Shown: positions 46,583 through 57,369, counted from the stretch's first letter. The stretch is DNA of 64,000 bases from Planococcus citreus (GCF_003664125.1 NZ_RCCP01000001.1:1589422-1653421); one strand, 5' to 3'. Numbers and translations: made by a program. The notes: a model not told the origin generated them from the letters alone.

Positions 46583-47446
46583 TTATGGGCGTTTTTTCGG
46601 AATTTTCACGGTGATTTGGTAATAATCCTCGTGTTCTTCCTCTTTTGTATCCAGTTTAATGCCGCTTTTTTTGACCATCGACAATGACTCTTTGATGGTA
46701 TTCATCGCGATGCGCATATCCCGGCTGACAGCTTTCCGGCGTTTCTTAGGCTTTTTCGGCGCTTCTTCCGTCAGGCTTTTGATACGTTCTTCCAACTCTT
46801 TGACGTTGAACCCTTCTTCCAATAGCTGTTCAAGTAAGTGCTGCTGGAGTTCAAGGTCTTTTACCGGCAATAAAGCACGGGCATGGCGTTCAGTGATGCT
46901 CCGTGTAAGCAATGCTTGCTGGACGGCTTCTGGCAACTTTAACAGCCTTAGTTTATTGGCGACAGCTGACTGGCTTTTACCGAGCCGCTGCGCCAAGGCT
47001 TCCTGGGTGATTTCCTGGATTTGCAGCAAATTAGAATAAGCATGCGCTTCTTCAATCGCCGTCAATTCCTCGCGCTGGAGGTTTTCGATCAACGCAATCG
47101 ACGCTGTTTCTTTATCGCTCAATTGGCGAACAATCGCCGGAACTTCCTCCCAGCCGAGAGACGTCATCGCACGGAAGCGCCGTTCCCCTGCAATGATTTC
47201 ATAAAAACCATCCTGCTGCGAATCTCTGACGACGATCGGCTGGATGACGCCGTGGACGTGGATCGTCCGGGCCAACTCTTCGATTTTCTCCTCGTCAAAA
47301 ACGGTTCGCGGCTGGAATTGGTTGGCATGGATCTTAGCCAGCGGTATTTTCACCACTTCTTCAGAAGCATGGCTTGAAGCTTCTGCTGTTGTTGCATCAT
47401 TTTCTTTATCTCCGCCTCCGAAAAGACGGGCAAAAGGACTTTTCAT
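46583..47446 (-). CDS. noc: Nucleoid occlusion protein Noc
   Basis: Noc, 287 residues, a ParB paralog that stops Z-ring assembly over the nucleoid. It starts [12 protein letters not shown], the membrane-binding amphipathic end of Noc. It keeps the ParB fold motifs ([42 protein letters not shown]) but differs in the HTH region from ParB. It sits between rsmG and parA as in B. subtilis. I could not find a convincing Noc-binding palindrome in the window. Confidence 0.95.
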   Translation of the reverse strand: MKSPFARLFGGGDKENDATTAEASSHASEEVVKIPLAKIHANQFQPRTVFDEEKIEELARTIHVHGVIQPIVVRDSQQDGFYEIIAGERRFRAMTSLGWEEVPAIVRQLSDKETASIALIENLQREELTAIEEAHAYSNLLQIQEITQEALAQRLGKSQSAVANKLRLLKLPEAVQQALLTRSITERHARALLPVKDLELQQHLLEQLLEEGFNVKELEERIKSLTEEAPKKPKKRRKAVSRDMRIAMNTIKESLSMVKKSGIKLDTKEEEHEDYYQITVKIPKKRP

Positions 47447-47515
47447 GCTCAGCCACCACCTTATTAAAAACTTGCTCTTGTTGTTTCATTCCAAAGACGC
47501 GTCTGTAGTTCCTTA

Positions 47516-47531
47516 TGTTCCACGTGAAACA
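47516..47531. other. parS site between noc and rsmG
   Basis: TGTTCCACGTGAAACA, identical to the consensus ParB site, in the intergenic gap just before rsmG's 3' end. Confidence 0.93.
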
Positions 47532-48245
47532 TTAGCTGATTGGCGATTTATTCGGCATGCCCGCTTTTCTCGGATATTTCTTCGGTGTTGCTTTGAATTT
47601 CCGGAACACTTGGATATGGCGTTCGCTTTTCTCTACCGGCAAAAGGAATGAATGCACAGATTCTTGCTTCACTCCAAGCACTTTGAGTGCCTTATCCGCA
47701 TCTTTCAGTTCATCGGGCGCGGATGCAGCTTTCATTGCGGCAAACGCCCCTCCCTGCTTGACGAGCGGCACACAAAGTTCAGCTAGCACAGAGAGTCTTG
47801 CTACAGCGCGGGCGGTTACGATATCGTAGCTTTCGCGGTGCTGTGACTGGCCAAAATCTTCTGCGCGCGAGTGGACGAAAGAAACTTTGTCCAACCCGAG
47901 GGCTTCACTCAAATGATTCAAGAATTGGATCCGTTTGTTCAATGAATCGACGATCGTCACTTCGATATGCGGGAAGCAGATTTTTAGCGGGATGCTCGGG
48001 AAGCCAGCCCCTGCCCCGACGTCGCATAATGACAGCGGCTTGGTGAAATCCATGTAAAAGGCGGCACTGATGGAATCATAGAAATGTTTTAAATAGACAT
48101 CTTCCTGCTCCGTGATGGCCGTCAAATTCATTTTCTCGTTCCATTCGACGAGTTCTTTGTAATAGATGCGGAATTGTTCCAACTGGCGATCGGAAAGGTC
48201 GATGCCTTGTTGTTTCACTGCTTGCGCAAATTGCTGTTCGTTCAC
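47532..48245 (-). CDS. rsmG: 16S rRNA (guanine-527-N7)-methyltransferase
   Basis: RsmG/GidB, 237 residues. SAM-binding motif [16 protein letters not shown], then [11 protein letters not shown] and ITARAVARL. The GTG start at 48245 is preferred because AGGGGGA lies 6 bases upstream and it gives the family N-terminus ([14 protein letters not shown]); a longer in-frame start is weaker. It follows mnmG after a hairpin. Confidence 0.95.
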   Translation of the reverse strand: MNEQQFAQAVKQQGIDLSDRQLEQFRIYYKELVEWNEKMNLTAITEQEDVYLKHFYDSISAAFYMDFTKPLSLCDVGAGAGFPSIPLKICFPHIEVTIVDSLNKRIQFLNHLSEALGLDKVSFVHSRAEDFGQSQHRESYDIVTARAVARLSVLAELCVPLVKQGGAFAAMKAASAPDELKDADKALKVLGVKQESVHSFLLPVEKSERHIQVFRKFKATPKKYPRKAGMPNKSPIS

Positions 48246-48314
48246 TGTATGTCCCCCTCTCACCTGTCTCACCGCACATTTGCGGGAGCGGGATTAGCGT
48301 TTTTATGTAAAAGC

Positions 48315-48342
48315 AAATGGGCTGGCGGATACCAGCCCATTT
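48315..48342 (-). terminator. Hairpin between mnmG and rsmG
   Basis: AAATGGGCTGG pairs with CCAGCCCATTT; on the minus strand a moderate T-rich tract follows. It may partly terminate after mnmG. Confidence 0.6.
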
Positions 48343-48394
48343 CGAGTTCTGTTATGTGCTGGCGGCCATGCCGCCCAGTGAGCTCAAATCCCAA

Positions 48395-50278
48395 CTAGAC
48401 TTTTGCGATTCTTCCTTGTTCAATATACACCAATAAAATCGAAATGTCAGCAGGGTTGACGCCAGAAATGCGTGTCGCTTGCGCAATCGATAGCGGCTGC
48501 ACTTCTTTCAGTTTGCCGCGCGCTTCCGTCGCAAGCCCTGAAATGGCATCATAATCGATATTTTCCGGAATCTTTTTATTTTCCATCTTCTTCAGCTTGT
48601 CGACTTGAAGAAGAGATTTTTCGATATAGCCTTCGTATTTCACATGAATCTCGACTTGCTCTTTCACTTCGTCGCTGAGCGCGATGTCGGATTCAGTCAA
48701 GGACGCGATCATGTCGTAATTCATCTCCGGGCGCTTCAACAGATCGGCTGCGCGAATGCCGTCTTTCAGCTCGCTGCCTCCTGCATTGCGGATGGCTTCT
48801 TGCGTTTGTTCATTCGGCTTGATGATGATGCCGCGCAGGCGCTTGATCTCTTCTTCGATATGGTCTTTTTTCTCAAGAAAACGTGCATAACGCTCTTCTG
48901 TAATCATGCCGAGCTGATAGCCGAGTTCCGTCAAACGCAAGTCTGCGTTATCGTGGCGCAGCAATAAACGATATTCCGCACGAGATGTCAACAAGCGGTA
49001 AGGCTCGCTTGTGCCTTTAGTGACCAAATCGTCGATCAAGACACCGATATAGGCATCAGAACGGCTAAGGATGACTTCTTCTTTGCCAAGCACTTTCGCC
49101 GCGGCGTTAATGCCAGCCATCAGCCCCTGCCCCGCTGCTTCTTCGTAGCCGGACGTGCCGTTGATCTGTCCTGCTGTATAAAGGTTGGTAATTTGTTTGG
49201 ATTCAAGCGTCGGCCATAATTGCGTCGGCACGATGGCATCGTATTCGATGGCATAGCCTGAACGCATCATATCAGCCTTCTCAAGCCCTGGAATCGATTC
49301 AAGCAATTTGCGCTGAACGTGTTCCGGCAAACTCGTAGAAAGGCCTTGTACGTAAACCTCTCGCGTTGAGCGCCCTTCCGGCTCGAGGAAGATCTGGTGG
49401 CGCGGCTTGTCACTGAAACGGACGATTTTGTCTTCGATCGATGGGCAATAACGCGGCCCTGTGCCTTTTGCCATGCCCGAATACATCGGCGACAAATGCA
49501 AATTCTCATCGATGATCTGATGCGTTTCGCTCGTCGTATACGTCAGCCAGCACGGCATTTGGTCCATGATGAACTCCGTTGTTTCAAAGCTGAACGCACG
49601 CGGCACATCGTCTCCCGGCTGGATTTCCGTTTTCGAGTAGTCGATGCTGTTGCTATTGATGCGCGGCGGTGTGCCCGTTTTGAAACGCACCGTCTCAAAG
49701 CCGAGCTGCTCTAGATTTTCCGCCAATTTAATGGACGGCTGCTGGTGGTTCGGGCCGCTTGAGTAACGCAAATCGCCGATGATGATTTCGCCGCGCAGGA
49801 AGGTACCAGTCGTGATGACCACCGTTTCCGCGCGGTAAATGCCGCCTACTTGTGTAATGAGGCCTTTGACTTCCCCATCTTCAACAATCAATTCTTCCGC
49901 GATGCCTTGGTGGAGTGTCAGGTTTTCCTGTTCCTCCATCAAGCGCTTCATTTCCTGTTGGTAAAGCACTTTATCGGCTTGTGCACGCAATGCGCGGACA
50001 GCCGGCCCTTTGGCGGTATTGAGCATTCTCATTTGAATATGCGTTTTATCGATGACGCGGCCCATAGCCCCGCCCATTGCATCTATTTCACGTACCACGA
50101 TGCCTTTTGCCGGCCCCCCGATCGACGGGTTGCATGGCATAAAGGCGATCATATCGAGATTCATCGTCAACACAAGCGTTTTAGCGCCCATGCGTGCAGA
50201 AGCGAGTGCCGCTTCCGCTCCGGCATGGCCTGCGCCTACAACGATGACATCGAACGTGCCTGCTTCGTATTGTGGCAT
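48395..50278 (-). CDS. mnmG: tRNA uridine-34 5-carboxymethylaminomethyl modification enzyme MnmG
   Basis: MnmG/GidA, 627 residues, the FAD enzyme that with MnmE installs the cmnm5 group on wobble uridine. FAD motif [19 protein letters not shown] near the start, [16 protein letters not shown], and the [26 protein letters not shown] signature around residue 370. The C-terminal helical domain is complete. It follows mnmE by 23 bases. Confidence 0.97.
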   Translation of the reverse strand: MPQYEAGTFDVIVVGAGHAGAEAALASARMGAKTLVLTMNLDMIAFMPCNPSIGGPAKGIVVREIDAMGGAMGRVIDKTHIQMRMLNTAKGPAVRALRAQADKVLYQQEMKRLMEEQENLTLHQGIAEELIVEDGEVKGLITQVGGIYRAETVVITTGTFLRGEIIIGDLRYSSGPNHQQPSIKLAENLEQLGFETVRFKTGTPPRINSNSIDYSKTEIQPGDDVPRAFSFETTEFIMDQMPCWLTYTTSETHQIIDENLHLSPMYSGMAKGTGPRYCPSIEDKIVRFSDKPRHQIFLEPEGRSTREVYVQGLSTSLPEHVQRKLLESIPGLEKADMMRSGYAIEYDAIVPTQLWPTLESKQITNLYTAGQINGTSGYEEAAGQGLMAGINAAAKVLGKEEVILSRSDAYIGVLIDDLVTKGTSEPYRLLTSRAEYRLLLRHDNADLRLTELGYQLGMITEERYARFLEKKDHIEEEIKRLRGIIIKPNEQTQEAIRNAGGSELKDGIRAADLLKRPEMNYDMIASLTESDIALSDEVKEQVEIHVKYEGYIEKSLLQVDKLKKMENKKIPENIDYDAISGLATEARGKLKEVQPLSIAQATRISGVNPADISILLVYIEQGRIAKV

Positions 50279-50301
50279 GTTCGTTCAGTCCCTTCAAAAA
50301 T

Positions 50302-51690
50302 TTATTTTCCTAGGCAAAATTGCGAGAATAATTGGTTCAATAAGCCGTCATCTGCCGTATCGCCGATGATCTCCCCGAGGATTTCCCATGTACGGGTCAC
50401 ATCGATTTGGATCATATCGACCGGCACGTCCATTTCGGCGGCCGAAATCGCATCTGAAATCGTTTGATGCGCTTGGTGCAAGAGTGAAATGTGGCGCACG
50501 TTGGAGACATAGGTCATGTCCCCTGCCTCGATTTCCCCTTCAAAGAACAATTCGGCGATTGCTTCCTCGAGCTGGTCGATGCCTTCTTCTTCAATTAAAG
50601 AAGTCGTCACGAGGCGTTTGTCGCTAGTCAGTTCCTTCACTTGATCCAAGTCAATCTGTTGCGGCAAATCGGTTTTGTTGATGACGACAATATAATTCAT
50701 ATCGCGGACCGCTTCAAATAACAGCAGATCTTCTTCGGTCAATTGCTCTGCGTAATTCAATACATAAAGGATCAAATCGGCTTCTTTTAACACTTTGCGC
50801 GATCGTTCGACGCCGATGCGCTCGACAATGTCCTCTGTTTCCCGGATGCCTGCTGTATCGACAAGACGCAGCGGCACGCCGCGGACATTGACATATTCTT
50901 CAATGATGTCGCGCGTCGTTCCGGCGATTTCCGTGACAATGGCTTTATTTTCCTGGACTAAGCTGTTCAATAGCGACGATTTCCCGACATTCGGGCGGCC
51001 GATGATGACGGTCGATAAGCCTTCCCGTAAAATCTTGCCTTGCTGGGAAGTTTGGAGCAATTTAGCGATTTCCGATTGCACCCATTGCGCTTTTTCAAGC
51101 ATCATCGGACGCGTCATTTCTTCCACATCGTCATATTCGGGATAATCGATGTTCACTTCCATCTGTGCGATCGATTCCAATAGTGCCTGGCGCAGCGAAC
51201 TGATGAGACGCGACAAGCGCCCTTCCATCTGCGTCAGGGCGACGTCCATGGCACGGTCCGTTTTCGCGCGGATCAAGTCCATCACGGCCTCTGCCTGAGA
51301 CAAGTCGATGCGTCCGTTAAGGAATGCGCGCTTGGTGAATTCACCTGGCTCTGCAAGCCGTGCACCCGCTCTTAAGGCGAGTGACAGTACACGATTGACC
51401 GATACGATGCCGCCGTGGCAATTAATTTCCACGACATCTTCACGGGTAAATGTTTTTGGTGCTCTCATCAATGCGACCATTACTTCCTCCGCCGTTTCTT
51501 TCGTCGCGGGGTCTTCGATATGGCCGTAATGGATGGTATGGCTCGCCTGTTCAGCGAGCGCTTTAGCAGACGGCGCACGGAACAAACGGTCTGCGATGGC
51601 TACCGCTTCCGGCCCGCTCAAACGGACGATGGCGATAGCCCCTTCACCGCTTGGCGTGGAAATCGCGGCGATCGTATCGAATTCCATCAT
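50302..51690 (-). CDS. mnmE: tRNA modification GTPase MnmE
   Basis: MnmE/TrmE, 462 residues, partner of MnmG. N-terminal formyl-THF-binding domain ([22 protein letters not shown]), G domain with [22 protein letters not shown] and NKTDLP, and the catalytic C-terminal tail FCLGK (CxGK). GAGGAGG lies about 10 bases before the ATG. Confidence 0.97.
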   Translation of the reverse strand: MMEFDTIAAISTPSGEGAIAIVRLSGPEAVAIADRLFRAPSAKALAEQASHTIHYGHIEDPATKETAEEVMVALMRAPKTFTREDVVEINCHGGIVSVNRVLSLALRAGARLAEPGEFTKRAFLNGRIDLSQAEAVMDLIRAKTDRAMDVALTQMEGRLSRLISSLRQALLESIAQMEVNIDYPEYDDVEEMTRPMMLEKAQWVQSEIAKLLQTSQQGKILREGLSTVIIGRPNVGKSSLLNSLVQENKAIVTEIAGTTRDIIEEYVNVRGVPLRLVDTAGIRETEDIVERIGVERSRKVLKEADLILYVLNYAEQLTEEDLLLFEAVRDMNYIVVINKTDLPQQIDLDQVKELTSDKRLVTTSLIEEEGIDQLEEAIAELFFEGEIEAGDMTYVSNVRHISLLHQAHQTISDAISAAEMDVPVDMIQIDVTRTWEILGEIIGDTADDGLLNQLFSQFCLGK

Positions 51691-51741
51691 GATGCTGTTT
51701 CCTCCTCTTGCAATAAAATACTAAAGGCAAACAAATTAAGT

Positions 51742-51796
51742 TTGCCCACAGCATGCTTTTATGGGTTAAAACAGTTGTCCACATGTGGACAACTGT
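51742..51796. promoter_or_regulatory. DnaA-box-like sites between mnmE and jag
   Basis: Two back-to-back, inverted TTGTCCACA boxes (51775-51783 and 51784-51792 as TGTGGACAA) form a perfect palindrome, with TTGCCCACA at 51742-51750 nearby. Each differs from TTATCCACA at one or two bases. The rest of the 51691-52004 gap has no gene. Confidence 0.55.
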
Positions 51797-51952
51797 CAAA
51801 ATACGCGTGGCTGTACAACGTACAACAATAACACAAAATGCATGAAATCAAAAGATACAGCGCTCGATTTTGGTATTTTTTTCAGGTTCACTCGCAAATA
51901 TGATATGCATAAATATACAATCGTGGAATTGCTGCTTCTCTGTTCTTTCCAT

Positions 51953-51998
51953 AAAAAATGCCCGCTGGCGTCATTCACACGACGCCAGCGGGCATTTT
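51953..51998 (-). terminator. Terminator after jag
   Basis: A perfect stem AAATGCCCGCTGGCGTC with its complement; T-run on the minus strand. Confidence 0.92.
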
Positions 51999-52004
51999 CT
52001 TCCA

Positions 52005-52805
52005 TTATTTATGCGGTTCGATGACCAAATAGCGGTTCGGGTCTTTGCCTTCCGAATACGTGTCAATATCCAGCCGACGCGACAGCGCCTGATGGATCAC
52101 TTTCCGCTCATAGGACGGCATCGGTTCGAATTGGACACGGTTTCCAGTGCGGATCGCTTTGTCCGCCATCCGGTCCGCCAATTGTTCCAATGTTTCCTGG
52201 CGGCGTTCCCGGTAATTCTCGGCATCCAACTCGACAATCATGAATTGTTCAGCGTGGCGATTCGCCACCAATTGCGCCAATTGTTGAAGCGAATTCAAGG
52301 TCTGCCCTCTTTTGCCGATGAGCATCGCCACTTTTTCGCTTTCCAATTTAAAACGCACCGTTTTGCCTTGTTTTTCATGCGCAACGATCAAATCGTCGAT
52401 CTTCATGCCTTTTGCAACATCTCTTAGATAGGTTTTCGTTTCTTCGATCGCTTTGTCATTCGATGGTTTCATTGCAGGTTCTGCAGCAGATCCACCGAAA
52501 TCCGGTTCTTCTCCCTCTTCTACTGGAGCTGACGGCATCTCTGCCGCAATCTCTTGTTCAGAAGGTTTGGCGTTATCCGCTTCCGGCGTTTTTTCCGTCT
52601 GTTGCGGCGCCTTTTTAGTTTCTGGCTGCCCCGATTCCATCACTGTGACTTCAACTTCCGCATCTTTAGCACCGAATCCGAAAAACCCCTTTTTTCCTTC
52701 TTCGATAACGCGGACCGTCACTTCATCCCGTGATTTCTTCAGTTTTTCCAACGCATTTTCAATCGCTTGTTCAACCGTTTTCCCCGTTTGTGTAAGATGC
52801 TTCAC
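52005..52805 (-). CDS. jag: RNA-binding protein Jag/KhpB
   Basis: Jag (KhpB), 266 residues, an RNA-binding regulator linked to cell elongation and to YidC. Order: Jag_N domain (HLTQTGKTVEQAIENALEKL... GFFGFGAKDA), an acidic Pro/Glu-rich linker (~80-120), a KH domain with the GxxG loop in MLIGKRGQTL, and an R3H domain with SYERKVIHQALS. The 4-base overlap with yidC indicates coupling. Confidence 0.95.
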   Translation of the reverse strand: MKHLTQTGKTVEQAIENALEKLKKSRDEVTVRVIEEGKKGFFGFGAKDAEVEVTVMESGQPETKKAPQQTEKTPEADNAKPSEQEIAAEMPSAPVEEGEEPDFGGSAAEPAMKPSNDKAIEETKTYLRDVAKGMKIDDLIVAHEKQGKTVRFKLESEKVAMLIGKRGQTLNSLQQLAQLVANRHAEQFMIVELDAENYRERRQETLEQLADRMADKAIRTGNRVQFEPMPSYERKVIHQALSRRLDIDTYSEGKDPNRYLVIEPHK

Positions 52806-53581
52806 TTTTTAGCCCCTCCTGTTTTCGTTTTAACAGGCTGTTGCACTTCTTTCTTTTCCCATGGACGGTAAATGAACATGTTTTGGATCAGCGAGATGAT
52901 GTTCCCGATTACCCAGTAAAGCGTCAATGCGGATGGCAAGATGATCCCGAACCCGGCAATCATGACCGGCATGAAATACATCATCGCCTTCATTTGCGGG
53001 TTGTCCATCGCAGGGCCCGTGCGCAGAACGATCAATTGCATGACACCGGCTGTAACGGCCAGGATAATGCTTGGTTCTGCCAGTGGGAAGATCAAAAATG
53101 TGCCAAGATCGATTTCAGGCGTTGCATTCATGCGGCTGATCGCGTGATAGAAACCGATCAGAATCGGCATCTGGATGACGATCGGCAAACAGCCGGCCAT
53201 CGGGTTGACGCCTTTTTCCTGGAACATTGCCATCATTTCCTGCTGGTATTTCTGCTGGGTGACGGCGTCTTTCGATTTATACTTCTCTTTTAACTTAGCC
53301 AGCTCAGGCTGGATTTCCTGCATGCGTTTCGAACTTTTCGTCTGCTTGATCATCAATGGCAATAAAGCCAAACGGATGAGAATCGTTACTGCGATAATCC
53401 CGAATCCATAAGTACCTAAGAAATCCTTAAAGAATACGATGATCGATACTAACGGCCAAACGACAAACTCGTTCCAAAACCCTTCGCTTTGGTCGCTGAT
53501 CGGCTGGTCAAACTCCATACAGCCCGACAATAAGAGGGCAACAGCCACCAAGGCGAAGAGCAATCCTGTTCTCTTCTTCAC
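52802..53581 (-). CDS. yidC: Membrane protein insertase YidC (SpoIIIJ/MisCA type)
   Basis: YidC1, 259 residues. A lipoprotein signal with lipobox LLLSGC (Cys21) is followed by five membrane helices and the conserved IKQTKSSKRMQEIQPELAKL stretch with the functional Arg/Lys region. A second YidC is expected elsewhere in the genome. It inserts small and multi-spanning proteins into the membrane. Confidence 0.96.
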   Translation of the reverse strand: MKKRTGLLFALVAVALLLSGCMEFDQPISDQSEGFWNEFVVWPLVSIIVFFKDFLGTYGFGIIAVTILIRLALLPLMIKQTKSSKRMQEIQPELAKLKEKYKSKDAVTQQKYQQEMMAMFQEKGVNPMAGCLPIVIQMPILIGFYHAISRMNATPEIDLGTFLIFPLAEPSIILAVTAGVMQLIVLRTGPAMDNPQMKAMMYFMPVMIAGFGIILPSALTLYWVIGNIISLIQNMFIYRPWEKKEVQQPVKTKTGGAKK

Positions 53582-53642
53582 TTTGCTTCCTCCAAACTCT
53601 ATTCAATTACTTCCTATAGTAACATCCGGATCGACCCGGCAT

Positions 53643-53984
53643 CTACTTCTTCGGCAAAGCGCGTGCAATCTTCAGCACATGCTCCAGGCTTTTCTTGCTT
53701 TCGTGAAAATCTAAATTGGCCGCCTGTGGTCGGGCGATGATAATGTAATCCGCGTTTGGCAGGAGATCATCCTTCAATTCCAAGAAGGCTTGGCGGATAT
53801 AGCGCTTGACGCGGTTTCTAGCGACCGCATTGCCGACTTTCTTGCTGACAGACAGGCCCAGGCGAAATTCGTCCTGCTCGCCTTTCAGCAAATAGACGAT
53901 GAATTGCCGATTCGCAAATGATTTTCCTTTTTTGAAAACGCGCTGAAACTCCGTATTCTTCTTGATCCGCTGCTGCTTATTCAT
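53643..53984 (-). CDS. rnpA: Ribonuclease P protein component
   Basis: RnpA, 113 residues: [21 protein letters not shown] at the start and the RNR signature [16 protein letters not shown]. It binds the RNase P RNA to mature tRNA 5' ends. ATG 53984 has AGGTG 7 bases upstream. Confidence 0.97.
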   Translation of the reverse strand: MNKQQRIKKNTEFQRVFKKGKSFANRQFIVYLLKGEQDEFRLGLSVSKKVGNAVARNRVKRYIRQAFLELKDDLLPNADYIIIARPQAANLDFHESKKSLEHVLKIARALPKK

Positions 53985-54039
53985 TCTTTCACCTGCTACT
54001 TGCTTATTTTGACGCATTTTCGCTCAAATTCGGCGAAAA

Positions 54040-54071
54040 AGAAAAAAAAGACCACTGATGCGGTCAGTGGA
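54040..54071 (-). terminator. Terminator/attenuator between rpmH and rnpA
   Basis: TCCACTGA pairs with TCAGTGG through a CGCA-type loop on the minus strand, followed by a long T-run (TTTTTTTTTC). It lies directly after rpmH, so it should reduce read-through into rnpA. Confidence 0.8.
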
Positions 54072-54073
54072 CT

Positions 54074-54211
54074 TTAAGCTGATAGTACTTTTCTTCCTTT
54101 ACGGCGACGGGCAGCGATAACGCGACGTCCGTTCTTTGTGCTCATGCGTGCTCTGAAGCCGTGCACTTTGCTGTGTTTGCGTTTATTTGGTTGGTATGTG
54201 CGCAATGTCAT
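54074..54211 (-). CDS. rpmH: 50S ribosomal protein bL34
   Basis: L34, 45 residues, very basic: [18 protein letters not shown] then [21 protein letters not shown] to KVLSA. It is one residue longer than the usual 44 because of MTLR in place of MKR. The strong AGGAGGTG site lies about 9 bases before the ATG. First gene of the leftward rpmH-rnpA-yidC-jag cluster. Confidence 0.96.
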   Translation of the reverse strand: MTLRTYQPNKRKHSKVHGFRARMSTKNGRRVIAARRRKGRKVLSA

Positions 54212-54406
54212 GACCTTACACCTCCTATATAAAAGTTAACTATTTTCTAAAGACAGTCTCGACTATTATAAGGGCGCTAGCTTGTCCGTGTCAATCATTT
54301 CTTTTAAATGCAAGAGATCCGCCAGGCAATCCAAAAAGAAAAGTTATACACAATCGAGGAGGATCTACGGTTAATTTCCTGTGACCTCATTTTTTGCGAA
54401 TTTGAT

Positions 54407-54641
54407 TTATCCACATGCCTTATCGACAGGTTTTTCACATAGGAACTGCCTGTGGATATCAAAAATGTGCACAAACGCCGCCATGTGGATAAGTGAAAGA
54501 AATGCTTGTAATGTCTATCGTTTTTTGATAACATTGTTTTGTTTTCACTTGTTAACAATTTCTATCCCGAAATAGTTATCCACATGTTGTGGGTAAGGTG
54601 TGGATAGTTTTCCCCAAGCCTGTTTATAGATCTTATCCACA
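54407..54641 (+). other. oriC, upstream DnaA-box cluster
   Basis: DnaA boxes TTATCCACA at 54407-54415, 54576-54584 and 54633-54641, and the inverted TGTGGATAA at 54484-54492. Weaker boxes are at 54451 (TGTGGATAT), 54588 (TGTGGGTAA) and 54599 (TGTGGATAG). Together with the downstream cluster this is the bipartite origin arrangement of Bacillales. Confidence 0.9.
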
Positions 54642-54658
54642 GGCTGTGGTTTTGTGTA

Positions 54659-54667
54659 TGGTATACT
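54659..54667 (+). promoter_or_regulatory. dnaA promoter (extended -10)
   Basis: TGG-TATACT is an extended -10 element 35 bases before the TTG start. No good -35 is present, but a DnaA box (54633-54641) covers that position, consistent with autoregulation by DnaA. Confidence 0.6.
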
Positions 54668-54701
54668 GTAAAAAATCTTTACATATAAAGGAGATACGCT
54701 A

Positions 54702-56045
54702 TTGGAACACTTAGACGAAATTTGGTCGAGTGTCTTAGCCCAAGTCGAGAAAAGAATCTCCAAGCCCAGTTTTGAAACTTGGCTCAAATCTACCAAGCTC
54801 TTGTCCTATAAAGAAGATACTGTAACCATTTCAGCCCCAAATTCATTTGCGCGCGACTGGCTTGAAAACCATTATGTGCACTTGATCACCGGCATTTTGA
54901 CAGATCTGACAGGGGACGAAGCGCTTATTAAATTTGTGGTGCCAAAAGATCAGGATATGGATGATTTCCAGCTTCCCGCTCCCCGTGTCAAACCGGGGCA
55001 GGCGGAGCAGCAAGAGTTTTTGCCGGGCATGCTGAACCCGAAATATACCTTTGACACATTCGTCATCGGTTCCGGCAACCGCTTTGCGCACGCTGCATCG
55101 CTGGCTGTCGCCGAAGCACCGGCAAAAGCTTATAACCCGCTTTTCATCTATGGAGGCGTAGGACTTGGCAAGACCCACCTTATGCACGCAATCGGACATT
55201 ATGTTATTGAACACAACCCAGACGCCAAAGTGGTTTATTTGTCGTCGGAAAAATTCACCAACGAGTTCATCAACTCGATCCGTGACAACCAGACCGTCGA
55301 TTTCCGCAATAAATACCGCAATGTCGATATTTTGCTCATTGACGATATTCAATTTTTAGCCGGAAAAGAGCAGACACAGGAAGAATTCTTCCATACATTC
55401 AATACGCTGCACGAAGAATCCAAGCAGATCATCATCTCGAGCGACCGGCCGCCAAAAGAGATCCCGACACTCGAAGACCGCTTAAGATCGCGCTTTGAAT
55501 GGGGATTGATCACCGATATCACGCCGCCGGACTTGGAAACGCGGATTGCCATTTTGCGCAAAAAAGCCAAAGCGGACGGCCTGGACATCCCGAACGATGT
55601 CATGACCTATATCGCCAATTCAATCGATTCCAACATCCGCGAGCTCGAAGGCGCCTTGATCCGCGTCGTCGCTTATTCCTCCCTGATCAACCGGGACATG
55701 AGCGCAGAGCTTGCGGCAGAAGCCTTAAAAGACATCATGCCGAACTCCAAACCGAAAGTGATCACCATTTTGGACATCCAAAACGCAGTCGGCGAACAGT
55801 TCAACGTCAAATTGGATGATTTCAAAACGAAGCGCCGCACGAAGGATATTGCGTATCCACGTCAAATCGCGATGTATTTGTCACGTGAAATGACGGATTT
55901 TTCGTTGCCGAAAATCGGCGAGGAATTCGGCGGCCGCGATCACACGACGGTCATCCATGCGCACGAAAAAATCAACACGATGCTGAAAGAGAACCAGCAG
56001 CTTCAGCAGGATATTAAAGAAATTCGATCTGCACTCGGGAAATAA
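54702..56045 (+). CDS. dnaA: Chromosomal replication initiator DnaA
   Basis: DnaA, 447 residues, with a TTG start after AAAGGAGA (7-8 bases). Domain I (residues 1-90), a short linker, the AAA+ domain III with Walker [11 protein letters not shown] and Walker [12 protein letters not shown], and DNA-binding domain IV with the signature [16 protein letters not shown]. It binds the boxes on both sides of its gene to open the origin. Confidence 0.99.
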   Translation: MEHLDEIWSSVLAQVEKRISKPSFETWLKSTKLLSYKEDTVTISAPNSFARDWLENHYVHLITGILTDLTGDEALIKFVVPKDQDMDDFQLPAPRVKPGQAEQQEFLPGMLNPKYTFDTFVIGSGNRFAHAASLAVAEAPAKAYNPLFIYGGVGLGKTHLMHAIGHYVIEHNPDAKVVYLSSEKFTNEFINSIRDNQTVDFRNKYRNVDILLIDDIQFLAGKEQTQEEFFHTFNTLHEESKQIIISSDRPPKEIPTLEDRLRSRFEWGLITDITPPDLETRIAILRKKAKADGLDIPNDVMTYIANSIDSNIRELEGALIRVVAYSSLINRDMSAELAAEALKDIMPNSKPKVITILDIQNAVGEQFNVKLDDFKTKRRTKDIAYPRQIAMYLSREMTDFSLPKIGEEFGGRDHTTVIHAHEKINTMLKENQQLQQDIKEIRSALGK

Positions 56046-56048
56046 GAC

Positions 56049-56149
56049 TGTGGATAACCCCCGATTTTCTTAAGCAGTTTATGCACAGTTTGTCTACATG
56101 TGGATAAGCTGCTTTTATTGCTCATATCGGGCTTATCCACATATTCACA
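56049..56149 (+). other. oriC, downstream DnaA-box cluster
   Basis: TGTGGATAA at 56049-56057 and 56099-56107 (inverted), TTATGCACA at 56079-56087, TTATCCACA at 56133-56141, and a one-mismatch box ATATTCACA at 56141-56149 directly before the DnaA-trios. Confidence 0.9.
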
Positions 56150-56153
56150 GCCC

Positions 56154-56205
56154 CTACTACTATTACTGTCTTTAAGTACTAATAACTAAAATATATATAT
56201 AAGCG
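56154..56205 (+). other. DnaA-trio element and DNA unwinding element of oriC
   Basis: The trinucleotide series CTA-CTA-CTA-TTA-CTG (56154-56168) follows a short GC-rich spacer after the last DnaA boxes and leads into an AT-rich stretch (AATAACTAAAATATATATAT). This is the box, GC-clamp, DnaA-trio, AT-rich order described for B. subtilis oriC. Confidence 0.8.
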
Positions 56206-56215
56206 AGGTTCGAGA

Positions 56216-57352
56216 ATGAAATTCGAGATAAAACGTGAGCGATTAGTTGAAGGTTTAAACGATGTAATGAAAGCAGTCAGTTCAAAAACAACGATTCCGA
56301 TTTTGACTGGGATCAAGATGGATGTTTCTACAGAAGGCATGCGCTTAACAGGAAGTGACTCAGATATCACGATCCAAACTTTCATCCCAGCAGAAGAGGA
56401 TGGAAAACAATTGATCGATGTCACTGAAGGCGGAAGCATCGTTCTTCAAGCAAAAGTATTCGGGGAAATCGTCCGCAAATTGCCGACTAATGAAGTCGAA
56501 ATCGAAATCAACGGCAATTTCCAGACCCATATCCGTTCAGGAAAATCCGAATTCCACTTGATCGGGCTTGACGCAATGGATTATCCACAATTGCCGGATA
56601 TCCAAGATGACCGCATTTTCACGATTCCAGCGGATCTGTTGAAAACCATCAATAGAGAAACGGTATTTGCCGTGTCCAGTTCTGAAACACGCCCGGTACT
56701 TACTGGCGTTCATTGGGAGGTAAAAGACGGGGAGCTGGTTTGTGTTGCAACAGACAGTCACCGTTTGGCACGCCGCAAAACGAAACTCGAAACTTTGCCG
56801 GAAGGGGAGTACAGCGTCGTCATTCCAGGGAAAAGCTTGAATGAGTTGAACAAAATCCTCGATGACACGTCCGATCCGGTTGAAATCGTCATGACCAACC
56901 AGCAAGTGTTGTTCAAATCGAAACACATCTTGTTCTTCTCCCGTCTATTGGAAGGGAACTACCCGGATACATCACGCCTCATCCCGTCTGAATACAAAAC
57001 GACGGTAACGGTAAACGGCCGTTCATTGCTTCAGGCAATCGACCGTGCATCACTACTTGCGCGTGAAGAACGCAATAACGTCGTGCGCTTCTCCACAAAC
57101 GAAGGCAGCGAAGTGGAAGTCTCCTCGAATTCCCCAGAAGTCGGGAAAGTCGAAGAGCAATTGCAGGCACAAAGCGTCGACGGCGAAGAGCTGAAGATTT
57201 CCTTCAGTGCGAAGTTCATGATGGATGCCTTGAAAGCGATTGATGGACAAGACGTCGTCATCCAATTCACTGGAGCGATGCGCCCATTCATTTTGAAATC
57301 GGCCTTGGATGACTCAATTCTTCAGTTGATTCTTCCTGTCCGGACATATTAA
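56216..57352 (+). CDS. dnaN: DNA polymerase III beta sliding clamp
   Basis: DnaN, 378 residues, three similar clamp domains. Starts MKFEIKRERLVEGLNDVMKA; the middle has ATDSHRLARRKTKLE and the end has the hydrophobic-cleft and C-terminal LILPVRTY. It is directly right of the unwinding element and ends at a terminator. Confidence 0.98.
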   Translation: MKFEIKRERLVEGLNDVMKAVSSKTTIPILTGIKMDVSTEGMRLTGSDSDITIQTFIPAEEDGKQLIDVTEGGSIVLQAKVFGEIVRKLPTNEVEIEINGNFQTHIRSGKSEFHLIGLDAMDYPQLPDIQDDRIFTIPADLLKTINRETVFAVSSSETRPVLTGVHWEVKDGELVCVATDSHRLARRKTKLETLPEGEYSVVIPGKSLNELNKILDDTSDPVEIVMTNQQVLFKSKHILFFSRLLEGNYPDTSRLIPSEYKTTVTVNGRSLLQAIDRASLLAREERNNVVRFSTNEGSEVEVSSNSPEVGKVEEQLQAQSVDGEELKISFSAKFMMDALKAIDGQDVVIQFTGAMRPFILKSALDDSILQLILPVRTY

Positions 57353-57369
57353 TTAGCATCAAAACCCTC

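Noticed and set aside
54545..54796. Open frame on the minus strand across the dnaA promoter
   Set aside because: It runs through DnaA boxes and the dnaA start; it is the result of AT-poor stop distribution, not a gene.
55861..55900. CACGTGAAA in dnaA as a parS site
   Set aside because: Four mismatches to the 16-base consensus; likely chance.
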